A DNA stretch of 12,012 nucleotides from Aadella sp043822885 (GCA_043822885.1 JBDRBI010000058.1:1-12012); one strand, 5' to 3'. Positions 1 through 7,215 are shown, numbered from the stretch's first letter. The notes: generated by a model not told the origin, from the sequence alone. Program-made: numbers and translations.

Positions 1-1431
1 AAAGTCTACACATATGAGGCCTACTATAGCAATACGGACCTAAAAGCGAAAGTTACCGAAGAGAATACCGATTATCCCGGGACGGTATATTACTACTATG
101 ACTCCTACTCGGACGGCAATGCGAATGAGATCGGATATAAAAAGATCGACAGCAATTCCGGACAAGAACTCGACTATAAACAAAGAAACGGGCAGAGCAC
201 TATATACTACAAAAAAGACCCGGACGCGTCGGAATATTGGTATCTTTGGGATATGCCCGTTGATTCTAATGTGTGGCCGTCCTTGCCAGGATGGAGTATG
301 CTGGCTAAACAGGATCCGAACGGAAATTGGTATGTTTATCCATTTGATCCCAACAGCAATGTGAATGATCCCGTGGTGTCATGGTCTTCGTGGGACCATG
401 CCATAGCATTAAACCCTTCTGGACAGGAGGCATTTTCTCTTCCGGCATGGCCGCCTGCAGATGTCGATTATCCTACTGAAGGTGTACTGCAGTCTCTTAT
501 TGTTAGTGAGGAATTCAATTTAATGAACGAAGAAACCACATCGTCTCACATTGATATAAGTTATTTCCTTGACAGAATTGAAGACCTGAAGAGCGTATCC
601 ACAGGTGATGGTGTAACTGTAGCTTTGCTGGATACAGGTCTTAATAAAGATAAGATCGATACCAATGCCATGATAACTGGATATGATTTTGCCGGTACTA
701 ATCGGTTCGATGGGGTTTATGATGAGGATTATACTGATGTTATTGGACATGGCACGGAAGTTGCCGCTGTGATAAGGAATGAAAAGGGAGAAGGAATTGC
801 TCCGGAAGCTGATTTAATGGCCCTTAAAATTTTTGATGACAGCAAAAGCACTTCATCAAGTATAGTCGCGAATGCATTACGTTATGCAATAGATAAAGGT
901 GCAAGTATTGTGGCTATGCCTTTCAGCTTGTTTCCAATATACGATCAGGTAAAAGATGCTATAGATTATGCTGTTGGTAAAGGGGCCATATTAATAGCAG
1001 CAGCAGGTAACAATGCGAGCGAAATACCGGATAATAGCCTCGCATCATATGAAAGCATAATAACAGTGGGGTCTGTTGACCCTGATGGCAAGATATCCGC
1101 ATGGAGTAATTATGGCAGTGAAATTGACCTTTATGCTCCATGGTGGGATGTTGTGACCTTTGAAGACTGGGGTAGCCAGGCAGGCACTTCTTTCTCAACA
1201 GCTTTTGTAGCCGGCATTACAGCGCTTATGCTTTCCGATAATCCGGATATGACAAAGGATGATGTATTGGATCAGTTTAAAGAAATGTCAGTGAACCCTG
1301 TGCAAAATAATATAAAGGGTGTTAATGTTAATGAGGTTCTCTCAAAATATGAGATAGAGAGGGAGAATAGAACTGAATTTAACGGATATCCGATAGTGAA
1401 AGAGTCTTATAATAACCTGGAATTACAATAA
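1..1431 (+). CDS. Subtilisin-like (S8) serine protease, C-terminal part of a larger protein
   Basis: The frame is open from the first base, so the gene starts outside the window; 476 residues are visible and the Met codon at 253 is internal. Residues 1-85 are rich in Tyr, Asp and Asn in a pattern like YD/RHS-type repeats (for example GTVYYYYDSYSDG). A linker follows, then a subtilase domain at about 205-430. All key residues are visible: Asp211 in ALLDTG, His250 in GHGTEVA, the oxyanion-hole Asn337 in AAAGN and Ser397 in GTSFSTAFVAG. Family members hydrolyse peptide bonds and are usually exported; the missing N-terminus prevents checking for a signal peptide. The PilZ gene starts 15 nt downstream with its own ribosome binding site, so co-transcription is likely. 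The protease assignment is firm; the YD-like reading of the N-terminal part is tentative. Confidence 0.9.
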   Translation, partial: KVYTYEAYYSNTDLKAKVTEENTDYPGTVYYYYDSYSDGNANEIGYKKIDSNSGQELDYKQRNGQSTIYYKKDPDASEYWYLWDMPVDSNVWPSLPGWSMLAKQDPNGNWYVYPFDPNSNVNDPVVSWSSWDHAIALNPSGQEAFSLPAWPPADVDYPTEGVLQSLIVSEEFNLMNEETTSSHIDISYFLDRIEDLKSVSTGDGVTVALLDTGLNKDKIDTNAMITGYDFAGTNRFDGVYDEDYTDVIGHGTEVAAVIRNEKGEGIAPEADLMALKIFDDSKSTSSSIVANALRYAIDKGASIVAMPFSLFPIYDQVKDAIDYAVGKGAILIAAAGNNASEIPDNSLASYESIITVGSVDPDGKISAWSNYGSEIDLYAPWWDVVTFEDWGSQAGTSFSTAFVAGITALMLSDNPDMTKDDVLDQFKEMSVNPVQNNIKGVNVNEVLSKYEIERENRTEFNGYPIVKESYNNLELQ

Positions 1432-1433
1432 AC

Positions 1434-1438
1434 GGAGG
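1434..1438 (+). promoter_or_regulatory. Ribosome binding site for GTG-started PilZ gene
   Basis: GGAGG lies 8 nt before the GTG at 1447. It supports this non-ATG start, and the second PilZ paralogue begins at the equivalent residue. Confidence 0.75.
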
Positions 1439-1446
1439 CAAATAAA

Positions 1447-1797
1447 GTGCAGGAACAGACAGAAAAAAGAAGATATCAAAGAGTGGAGACCCATGTTCCG
1501 CTGAAGTGCGGTAAGTTGAGGGACGGTTCAAACTGCAAAGGAGAGAATTCGATAACAAAGGATCTCAGCCTTGGCGGAATGAGTTTTAGAACCGACAATT
1601 TCATCCCTATGGCAAATCGACTTATAGTGGAGATCTCGCTTCCTGAAAAGACAAAATCGATAAAAGCTATTTCGAAAATAGCTTGGATCAAAAAGTCTCG
1701 ATCCGGGAACGGTTATGAAACGGGTAATCAATTTCTTGAGATGTCAAAAGAAGACAAAGATTCCGTTGCGGACTACATAAACAATATTGTCGGATGA
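1447..1797 (+). CDS. PilZ domain protein, first of tandem pair
   Basis: This 116-residue protein is a single PilZ domain, the family that binds cyclic di-GMP and passes the signal to motility, adhesion or secretion machinery. Both binding motifs are present: RxxxR as Arg8-Arg12 (RRYQR) and the (D/N)xSxxG motif as Asp39-Leu-Ser41-Leu-Gly43-Gly44. There is no signal peptide or membrane segment, so it should be cytoplasmic. The start is GTG with a good GGAGG. It aligns without gaps over the motif region with the PilZ gene at 2062; the block around KAISKIAWIKKSRSG is nearly identical, so the two arose by duplication. It probably shares a transcript with the protease upstream. What it regulates cannot be read from the sequence. 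Confidence 0.9.
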   Translation: MQEQTEKRRYQRVETHVPLKCGKLRDGSNCKGENSITKDLSLGGMSFRTDNFIPMANRLIVEISLPEKTKSIKAISKIAWIKKSRSGNGYETGNQFLEMSKEDKDSVADYINNIVG

Positions 1798-1885
1798 AAT
1801 GCCGAAGAATTAACTAAATTTTTTTATGAGAAAAAATGTGTGTTTTTAAAGTGCATGTGAAGTCAAAAAAAGCCAGTTTAAAAAT

Positions 1886-1914
1886 TTCCAATTTTACGAC
1901 AAATATGGTATACT
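1886..1914 (+). promoter_or_regulatory. Possible extended -10 promoter upstream of second PilZ gene
   Basis: TATACT at 1909-1914 is preceded by TGG, giving an extended -10 form (TGnTATACT). The -35 match (TTCCAA, 1886-1891, 17-nt spacer) is weak. Transcription would begin near 1921 and leave a leader of about 140 nt before the ATG at 2062. I could not match that leader to a known riboswitch. Confidence 0.4.
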
Positions 1915-2061
1915 ACAGGCAAATAAAATTTTGTTGTTTGATAGAGTTTTCTTCAACCTGTTGTTAATATGCTCTATGATGCGGATAAGTTAATAAGTTG
2001 GTACAATATATAGTGTTGTATGGATTTGTTTGTTTTTAACTTAACCCAGAGAGAGAGGATT

Positions 2062-2469
2062 ATGCAAAACGATCACGAACACAGAAGGTACAAGAGAGTG
2101 ACTACTCATATTCCGGTTAAGTATCGCAAACTAACGGATGCTATAGAGGTAGAAAAAACCGGTACTATTTCCAGGAATCTGAGCGAAGGCGGAGTGTATT
2201 TTAAAGCCGATGAATTCATCTCCATGGCATGTAGACTGATATTAGAAATGGATATGCCCATGTTCACAAAACCGGTCAAAGCTATATCCAAAGTGGCCTG
2301 GATAAAAAAATCAAGATCCGGAGAAGACTATGAGATCGGGAATCAGTTCTTGGAGATATCAAAACAAGATAGAGCCCTGGTTTCTGAGTACGTCGACAGC
2401 TTGTCCTTATATAACAACGGGGAAGAAAAAAACACTTCTTCCGAGTATACCACAAGTTCAGATGTCTGA
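2062..2469 (+). CDS. PilZ domain protein, second of tandem pair
   Basis: This is a 135-residue single PilZ domain with a short Ser/Thr/Glu-rich tail (about residues 118-135). The c-di-GMP motifs are intact: Arg8-Arg12 (RRYKR) and Asn39-Leu-Ser41-Glu-Gly43-Gly44, at exactly the residue numbers of the first paralogue. I chose the ATG at 2062 over the in-frame ATG at 2020 because it follows a purine-rich GAGAGG (2053-2058) and because the protein then begins MQNDHEHRRYKRV, matching MQEQTEKRRYQRV of the upstream copy; the extra 14 residues have no counterpart. The Shine-Dalgarno spacing is rather short. About 260 nt separate it from the first copy, with a possible promoter between, so the two may be expressed separately. 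Confidence 0.9.
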   Translation: MQNDHEHRRYKRVTTHIPVKYRKLTDAIEVEKTGTISRNLSEGGVYFKADEFISMACRLILEMDMPMFTKPVKAISKVAWIKKSRSGEDYEIGNQFLEISKQDRALVSEYVDSLSLYNNGEEKNTSSEYTTSSDV

Positions 2470-2518
2470 TCTCTAAAGACAGGTATCCGCGTATTTATCC
2501 AAAAAAACCATTCTTACA

Positions 2519-2545
2519 TCGGGAAAACCCCGAGCCTTTAATTTT
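2519..2545 (+). terminator. Weak candidate terminator after second PilZ gene
   Basis: A 5-bp stem (TCGGG / CCCGA, loop AAAAC) is followed by a T-rich stretch (TTTAATTTTG). It lies between the PilZ gene and the next promoter, where a terminator is expected, but the stem is short. Confidence 0.3.
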
Positions 2546-2568
2546 GTCTTACTTAAAAGCGTTTACTA

Positions 2569-2596
2569 TTGACAATATCACATTGACTAATATAAA
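2569..2596 (+). promoter_or_regulatory. Strong sigma-70-type promoter for the bamD-like/lptE operon
   Basis: A perfect -35 hexamer TTGACA (2569-2574) and a -10 of TATAAA (2591-2596) are separated by 16 nt. Transcription would begin near 2603, giving a leader of about 58 nt to the ATG at 2661. Confidence 0.75.
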
Positions 2597-2660
2597 ATGA
2601 AAACCCACACAAATATGATCTTTAAGTGTGGAAATAGGTGTAAGAACGAAACAAGGTATC

Positions 2661-3626
2661 ATGAAAATAAGAAGAAGATCAGTATTAGGCGCCTGTTTAA
2701 TATGCGTTCTCGTTTTATGCGCGGAATATTCTTACGCGTTTTGGATATGGACACCGGGCAGTAAAACCATGATAAATCCGAAATTTGCCGTGAAAGATAC
2801 TCCTCAAGAACAATATGACTGGGCAATGAGATTTTTTAAACAGAATGATTTTAAGAGAGCCGCGGATGAATTTGTACGTCTTACCGAATACTATCCTGAG
2901 TCGGATCTTTCTCCCGAAGCTCAATATTACGCGGGCCGGTCTTATGAAGAGCTTGCCAAATATTATTTCGCGTTTCAAAATTATCAGAAAACAGTCGACA
3001 ACTACCCCTATACTAACCGAATGGATGAAATAATAGAAAGGGAATATAGGATAGCAAATATTTTCCAGACCAAAGAAGTTCCTAAACTGATGGATCTGGA
3101 ACTTTCGGAGGCTTTGGATAGGGCTGTTGAGGTGTATAAAAAAGTGATAGAGAACAGTCCTTTCGGAAAGTACGCGGACAAAGCGGCATTCAAGATGGCT
3201 GAATGCTATAAAAGGATGAGGAAATATAAAGAAGCGATAGAATCTTACGGAAAGATCGTTAAAGATTACCCTGAAAGTAGTCTAGTATCCGAAGCTAAGT
3301 ACCAGCAGGCTTCTACCAGGTATGAAGCGTCGCTGGATCCCGAATATGATCAGGAAAGCACCGAAGAAGCGTTAGAGGAGTTTAAGAATATATCCAAGAC
3401 GTCTTTAGTTCCCGGAATAGCCGAAGAGGCCGATAGGGTCATAGAAGAACTGAAGAGCAGAAAGGCCGATAGTATGCTTAAGATAGCCGAGTTTTACGAT
3501 AAACAAAAGAAATATAAAGGGGCTATCATGTATTATAAGGATATACAGGCTAAATTCCCCGGGACAGAAGCCGCTAACCATGCTAAAGACAGAATAATTC
3601 AATTAAAAGAAAAGGTGAAAGACTGA
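2661..3626 (+). CDS. bamD: BamD-like outer-membrane assembly TPR protein
   Basis: The 321-residue product begins with a signal peptide (MKIRRRS, a hydrophobic stretch, and a likely signal peptidase I site after Ala26 in SYA|FW). The rest is built of TPR-type helical hairpins: about 47-82, a second pair to about 120, another at about 150-210 and a last one near the C-terminus. This is the arrangement of BamD/YfiO, which helps the BAM complex insert beta-barrel proteins. Classical BamD is a lipoprotein; here Cys20 is preceded by Leu, a poor lipobox, so it may be periplasmic rather than lipid-anchored. A CpoB/YbgF-type TPR protein is the main alternative. I chose ATG 2661 over GTG 2628 because the signal peptide begins there and AAGG lies just upstream. 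The stop overlaps the start of lptE by one nucleotide. Confidence 0.75.
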   Translation: MKIRRRSVLGACLICVLVLCAEYSYAFWIWTPGSKTMINPKFAVKDTPQEQYDWAMRFFKQNDFKRAADEFVRLTEYYPESDLSPEAQYYAGRSYEELAKYYFAFQNYQKTVDNYPYTNRMDEIIEREYRIANIFQTKEVPKLMDLELSEALDRAVEVYKKVIENSPFGKYADKAAFKMAECYKRMRKYKEAIESYGKIVKDYPESSLVSEAKYQQASTRYEASLDPEYDQESTEEALEEFKNISKTSLVPGIAEEADRVIEELKSRKADSMLKIAEFYDKQKKYKGAIMYYKDIQAKFPGTEAANHAKDRIIQLKEKVKD

Positions 3627-4168
3627 TGAACAAGATCATAAAGTTGATAGTGGCCGTATCTATAACGTTTTTGATGACGGGATGCGGGTATAAGACGGGA
3701 ACGCTTCTTCCGTCCGAATTAGGATCCATACATGTTAAAAATTTTACGAATTCTATTGATGTTACACGCGAAATTTCGGACAGGCGTTCCGGTTATTCAT
3801 ACCGTCCGGGGTTAGAAACCGACATAACCAGGACAGTTATCAGTGAGTTCATATTTGACGGTAATTTAACCGTGAAGCCCGCGGATAAAGCCACATTAAC
3901 ATTAGAGGGAGGCCTTATTGATTTTAGGCAGTATCCTCTCAGTTATGACGACAAAGATAACGTTGAAGAGTTTAGAATAGAGCTTTTGGTAGAACTTAAG
4001 CTTATAAACAATCTCACAAAAGAGACCATGTGGAAAGAATCCAGTTTTATGGGAGAAGCCGACTATACCGTTACCGGATCCAATTCTAAGACGGAAGAAG
4101 AAGCTTTAAAGGAAGCGGTTAAGGACCTGTCGGAACGCATTGTAGAAAGAACCGTTGAAGCATGGTGA
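3626..4168 (+). CDS. lptE: LPS-assembly lipoprotein LptE
   Basis: The 180-residue product starts with a lipoprotein signal peptide ending in the lipobox LMTGC, with Cys20 as the lipidated residue. The mature part begins GYKTGTLLP, followed by the SIHVKNFTN strand and a YRPGLETDITRTVISEF segment typical of LptE/RlpB (DUF4136-like secretion of small-lipoprotein fold). LptE plugs the LptD barrel in the outer membrane and helps deliver lipopolysaccharide to the cell surface. Its ATG overlaps the TGA of the bamD-like gene (TGATG), so the two are translationally coupled. The lptE-holA order seen here also occurs in Escherichia coli, which supports both assignments. The length is close to that of characterised LptE proteins. 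Confidence 0.85.
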   Translation: MNKIIKLIVAVSITFLMTGCGYKTGTLLPSELGSIHVKNFTNSIDVTREISDRRSGYSYRPGLETDITRTVISEFIFDGNLTVKPADKATLTLEGGLIDFRQYPLSYDDKDNVEEFRIELLVELKLINNLTKETMWKESSFMGEADYTVTGSNSKTEEEALKEAVKDLSERIVERTVEAW

Positions 4169-4173
4169 ATCGG

Positions 4174-4193
4174 TAAATCGGGGTAAATCGGGG
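4174..4193 (+). repeat. Two tandem copies of a 10-bp unit
   Basis: TAAATCGGGG occurs twice in a row, just after the lptE stop codon and running into the left terminal inverted repeat of the adjacent element. Confidence 0.6.
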
Positions 4194-4351
4194 ACATCCC
4201 ATTTGGGGACACACTGCATCACAAAAATATCTCTAAAAACGACAAAACATTAGACCTGACATAATTCAAATGTATGTATGGGTTTAAGATCAACCGGGGA
4301 TGTTGTCAATAAACGCGTAATAAGCAGTATGTCCCCAAATGGGATGTCCCC
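4190..4351. mobile_element. MITE- or REP/BIME-like element with perfect 22-bp terminal inverted repeats
   Basis: Positions 4190-4211 (starting GGGGACATCCCATTTGG) and 4330-4351 are perfect reverse complements over 22 bp. The match stops on both sides: C4189 against T4352 outside, and C4212 against A4329 inside. Each arm can also fold on itself (TCCC-ATTT-GGGGA). The 118-bp centre has no ORF. No clear target-site duplication is visible. The layout fits a non-autonomous element, either a MITE or a pair of inverted REP units moved by an IS200/RAYT-type transposase encoded elsewhere. It fills almost the whole lptE-holA gap and removes any recognisable Shine-Dalgarno for holA. Confidence 0.7.
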
Positions 4352-4360
4352 TACGCTACT

Positions 4361-5293
4361 ATGAATTATCTTATAATCGGGGAAGATGAATATATAAAAC
4401 AGAAAGAAATAGCGGAAATACGCGATAAATTCCTTTCAGAAGATCAAGTTTCTCTCAATTATTCAAGTCATGAACCTCAAGATGTAGATAATATCAGCAA
4501 TTCTTTGGGTACGATGCCTTTTTTAGCAGATAAAAGGGTGATTTTAGTCAAGGACGCGCAAGAGTTGTCTGATAGATCTATCGAAACATTAATAGCATAC
4601 CTTAAAAACCCTTTCGACAGCAGTGTGCTGATATTAGCATCCGATAACTCTCTGAAAAAGAAAAAACAGTATAAAGAGTTATCGAGTGATCTGATAATAA
4701 AAATATCAGAAGCTCCTAATGAAAATACTATGAGGAAATGGATAATATCATTTTTTAATAAGGAAAAAACAACAGTATCTCCGGAAGCCGTAGAGCTGAT
4801 AGTAAAACTGGTCGGAAATGATACCGCTAAGATGAAAATGGAGCTTGAAAAACTTATTTGCTTTTCAAACGGAGAAAATATTGAAAAAGAACAGGTTGAA
4901 GAGCTTGTCGGACGCAGTGTAACGGATACCGTATTCAAACTTGTGGACGCGATCAATCTGGGCGACAAGAAATGGACATTTCGTATATTAAATGATCTAT
5001 ATGATCAAAAAAAAGAGCCGTACGAAATAATAGGATATCTGGTTTGGTACATACGAACGATAAAAAAGATATCAGGATCATTGCAGAAAGGTTCGTCTCC
5101 GGAAAGAATAGCCTCGGAAGTAGGGTATTCACCCGCGTATACACGGAGATTATCGCAACAGGCGCAAAACTACCAAAGTGATAAGATCGAAGAATGGATA
5201 TCAGCTCTCTTTCAAGCAGACCGTGATATAAAGACCGGACGAAAGCCCGCCAGCCTAGCCATGGAAATGTTACTAGTTTCCCTATTAAAATAG
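4361..5293 (+). CDS. holA: DNA polymerase III subunit delta
   Basis: The 310-residue protein has the layout of HolA, the clamp-loader subunit that opens the beta sliding clamp. The N-terminal region carries an AAA+-like fold without a functional Walker A, beginning MNYLIIGEDEY, then the family hallmark SLGTMPFLADKRVILVKD at about 48-65, which belongs to the clamp-binding part. The middle domain contains LVGNDTAKMKMELEKL, and the C-terminal helical collar domain contains EEPYEIIGYL-like and RRLSQQAQNY segments. The length is normal. No Shine-Dalgarno is visible before the ATG: the 10 nt between the repeat element and the start read TACGCTACT-like sequence, so translation may rely on coupling or on a poor initiation site. 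The lptE-holA neighbourhood is conserved in proteobacteria. Confidence 0.9.
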   Translation: MNYLIIGEDEYIKQKEIAEIRDKFLSEDQVSLNYSSHEPQDVDNISNSLGTMPFLADKRVILVKDAQELSDRSIETLIAYLKNPFDSSVLILASDNSLKKKKQYKELSSDLIIKISEAPNENTMRKWIISFFNKEKTTVSPEAVELIVKLVGNDTAKMKMELEKLICFSNGENIEKEQVEELVGRSVTDTVFKLVDAINLGDKKWTFRILNDLYDQKKEPYEIIGYLVWYIRTIKKISGSLQKGSSPERIASEVGYSPAYTRRLSQQAQNYQSDKIEEWISALFQADRDIKTGRKPASLAMEMLLVSLLK

Positions 5294-5300
5294 AGGTGAA

Positions 5301-5516
5301 CAGTCTAAAGTCCAAAGTCTGAAAGTCTAAAGTCAAGCCGGAGGACAGGCGCAATAACGGAAAGCAAGACTCTTGTCATTGCGACCCCCGCTGCTCCGCT
5401 TTGCGGAGCAAAGCGACGGGGGGAAGCAATCTCTATATTTCTATAAACCCTTTAACTGTTCCATATCGGTCAAACCAGACTTTAGACTTTAGACTTTGGA
5501 CTTTAGACTTTAGACT
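5301..5516. repeat. Composite repeat: inverted arms of 7-bp units around an ATTGC-type palindrome
   Basis: The left arm (5303-5334) reads GTCTAAA, GTCCAAA, GTCTGAAA, GTCTAAA, GTC. The right arm (5481-5515) is five heptamers in inverse orientation: TTTAGAC twice, TTTGGAC, then TTTAGAC twice. The arms can pair over about 34 nt. Between them, 5351-5429 holds a second repeat type (TTGTCATTGCGA ... GGAAGCAAT) containing the perfect hairpin TTTGCTCCGC-like stem at GCTCCGCTTTGCGGAGC (5393-5409). No coding frame is convincing. This fills the holA-murI gap. Confidence 0.75.
5351..5429. repeat. ATTGC-type dispersed palindromic repeat, copy 1
   Basis: The segment GCAATAACGGAAAG ... TTGTCATTGCGA, then a hairpin, then GGAAGCAATC matches the copy at 10445-10537 in order and sequence, differing in the central part. 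Repeats of this general kind (ATTGCGA...GAAGCAATC) occur in many bacterial genomes; the statement of family membership is from general knowledge, while the two copies are seen directly. Confidence 0.65.
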
Positions 5517-5526
5517 GTTTCCCCGC

Positions 5527-5555
5527 TTTACCTACAGCGCTTAATCTTATATAAT
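5527..5555 (+). promoter_or_regulatory. Leaderless-type promoter of murI
   Basis: A perfect TATAAT (5550-5555) with a -35 of TTTACC (5527-5532) at 17-nt spacing ends only 7 nt before the murI ATG. Transcription would begin at or next to the A of the start codon. No Shine-Dalgarno is present between them. Confidence 0.65.
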
Positions 5556-5562
5556 ATACCAC

Positions 5563-6366
5563 ATGAAACATCTTAAAGATCGGTCGATAGGTATATTCGA
5601 TTCCGGGATAGGGGGTCTTACTGTAGCCAAAGGGTTGCGCAGGGAACTCCCCGGAGAGAATATCGTATATTTTGGGGATACCGCGAGAGTTCCGTATGGA
5701 AATAAATCCCGTGAAACTATCATACGTTTTGCCTGTGAAATAGTAGAGTTTTTGTCAAAGAAAAATGTCAAAATGATAGTAGTCGCGTGTAATACAGCCT
5801 CGAGTTTCAGCTTAAACGCTATCAAAAAAATATATGAGGGACCGGTTATAGGGGTAATATCTCCGGGTATGGAAGACGCGGTTATTGCTTCTAAAACAGG
5901 AAGGATCGGCGTGATCGGGACCAGATCCACTATAAACAGCCGGTCTTACGACAAAGAAGCGGCGAAATACGGAAAAAGGGTGAGACTCTTTTCAAAAAGT
6001 TGTCCGCTTTTTGTACCTCTTGTTGAAAATAAATTCTCGGATGATAAGATCGCGTATGATGTAGCGAAGAGATACCTTGAAGGTCTTAAAAAGAAGGATA
6101 TTGATACCCTTATTCTGGGATGCACACATTATCCTATAATGAAAAAAGTGATCGGCAAAGTGATGAAAGATGTTACTCTTATCGATTCAGCGAACGCGGT
6201 ATCCAAAATGGCGAGAAAAATATTAGAAAAAAAAGATCTATTGCGTTCAAATAAACGTTCACAAGGATGGACCAGGTGTTATGTTTCCGATGATGTCGAT
6301 GGTTTTAAGAAAAACTCCGGTATATTTTTTGAGAGCAATACCAGCATTAAGAAGGTGGTTTTATGA
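5563..6366 (+). CDS. murI: Glutamate racemase
   Basis: The 267-residue enzyme interconverts L- and D-glutamate, supplying D-Glu for the peptidoglycan stem peptide in the cytoplasm. Family motifs are clear: IGIFDSGIGGLTV near the N-terminus (Asp13, Ser14), GDTARVPYG (38-46), the catalytic Cys76 in VVACNTAS, and the second catalytic Cys187 in LGCTHYP. The length is normal. The start is set by the leaderless-type promoter; the nucleotides before the ATG hold only the -10 box and no Shine-Dalgarno. The stop overlaps the start of the fumarase alpha gene by 4 nt (ATGA), so the two are translationally coupled. With rph and rdgB downstream it forms a neighbourhood also seen in Bacillus subtilis (racE, rph, ysnA). 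Confidence 0.95.
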   Translation: MKHLKDRSIGIFDSGIGGLTVAKGLRRELPGENIVYFGDTARVPYGNKSRETIIRFACEIVEFLSKKNVKMIVVACNTASSFSLNAIKKIYEGPVIGVISPGMEDAVIASKTGRIGVIGTRSTINSRSYDKEAAKYGKRVRLFSKSCPLFVPLVENKFSDDKIAYDVAKRYLEGLKKKDIDTLILGCTHYPIMKKVIGKVMKDVTLIDSANAVSKMARKILEKKDLLRSNKRSQGWTRCYVSDDVDGFKKNSGIFFESNTSIKKVVL

Positions 6367-7214
6367 CATTGCGCCGCGTCAAAATAGAAGATATTGAAAG
6401 AACAGTGGAAGATCTATGTATTAAAGCCAATACTGTCTTGAGGGAGGACGTTGTAACGGCTTTAGAGGAAGCGTTCAATAATGAAAAAAAAGGATCTTTA
6501 TCTCAAAAAATGATGAAGATATTGCTGGAAAACGCCGTTTTATCAGAAAAAGAAACTATACCTATATGTCAAGACACGGGAATAGTTAATGTATTTCTGG
6601 AAATAGGTGAGGACGTAAAGATAGAAGGTAAAGGGATAAAAGAAGCTGTTAACAGGGGAGTTGAGAAAGCGTATAAAGAGAAATTTTTCAGGAAGTCTGT
6701 GGTCTTAGATCCTGTGATCCGTAAAAACACGGGGACCAATACACCCGCGGTCATACATATTGATATTGTAGAGGGAGACAGCTTAAAAATATTTGTCATG
6801 CCAAAAGGCTTTGGAAGTGAAAATAAAGGCAGAATTAAGATGATGGATCCGACCTGTACATCCGAGGAGATAATAAAGTTTTGTGTAGATGTGATAAAAG
6901 ACGCGGGTCCGGATGCTTGTCCTCCGTATGTGATCGGTATCGGGATAGGTGGAACAATGGAGAAATGCGCGTATATGGCGAAAAGGGTCCTTCTTTTGCC
7001 GTTGAGCGAAAAAAATCCCAAAGCGCATATGGCTGAACTTGAAGAGAGAATAAAAAAAGAGATCAATGATCTGAAGATCGGAACTATGGGAGTGGGGGGA
7101 GAGTCCACGGTTTTAGCGGTAAAAATAATGGACGGGCCTACTCATATAGCCGGTTGTCCGGTTGCCGTTAATGTTTCTTGTCACGCGTTACGTTCGGCTA
7201 GTGCAGAACTGTAA
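6363..7214 (+). CDS. Class I fumarate hydratase, alpha subunit
   Basis: The 283-residue protein is the N-terminal half of an iron-sulphur (class I) hydro-lyase that interconverts fumarate and malate, encoded as a separate chain. The three likely [4Fe-4S] ligands are Cys69 in CQDTG, Cys186 in ACPPYVIGIGIGG and Cys265 in AGCPVAV. Further hallmarks are NTGTNTPAVIH and KGFGSENK. Two-chain versions of this enzyme are common in anaerobes and thermophiles; the cluster is oxygen-sensitive. L(+)-tartrate dehydratase alpha is a close relative and cannot be excluded by motif alone, but the tartrate enzyme is rarer and no tartrate genes are nearby. The gene overlaps murI by 4 nt and is followed 48 nt later by the beta subunit. 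Confidence 0.88.
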   Translation: MTLRRVKIEDIERTVEDLCIKANTVLREDVVTALEEAFNNEKKGSLSQKMMKILLENAVLSEKETIPICQDTGIVNVFLEIGEDVKIEGKGIKEAVNRGVEKAYKEKFFRKSVVLDPVIRKNTGTNTPAVIHIDIVEGDSLKIFVMPKGFGSENKGRIKMMDPTCTSEEIIKFCVDVIKDAGPDACPPYVIGIGIGGTMEKCAYMAKRVLLLPLSEKNPKAHMAELEERIKKEINDLKIGTMGVGGESTVLAVKIMDGPTHIAGCPVAVNVSCHALRSASAEL

Positions 7215-7215
7215 C

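Noticed and set aside
98..364. 88-codon + strand frame
   Set aside because: It overlaps the open frame of the protease in another reading frame, is rich in Arg and Thr from frame shadowing, and has no family motif.
2020..2061. Earlier ATG for the second PilZ gene
   Set aside because: The extra 14 residues are absent from the paralogue and no Shine-Dalgarno precedes 2020.
1798..2061. c-di-GMP riboswitch upstream of the PilZ gene
   Set aside because: I looked for the conserved GEMM-type core and did not see it.
2628..2660. Earlier GTG start of the bamD-like gene
   Set aside because: It would put 11 residues before an otherwise normal signal peptide; ATG 2661 fits better.
4212..4329. Possible transposase remnant in the centre of the palindromic element
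   Set aside because: The 118-bp centre is too short and shows no coding frame or transposase motif.
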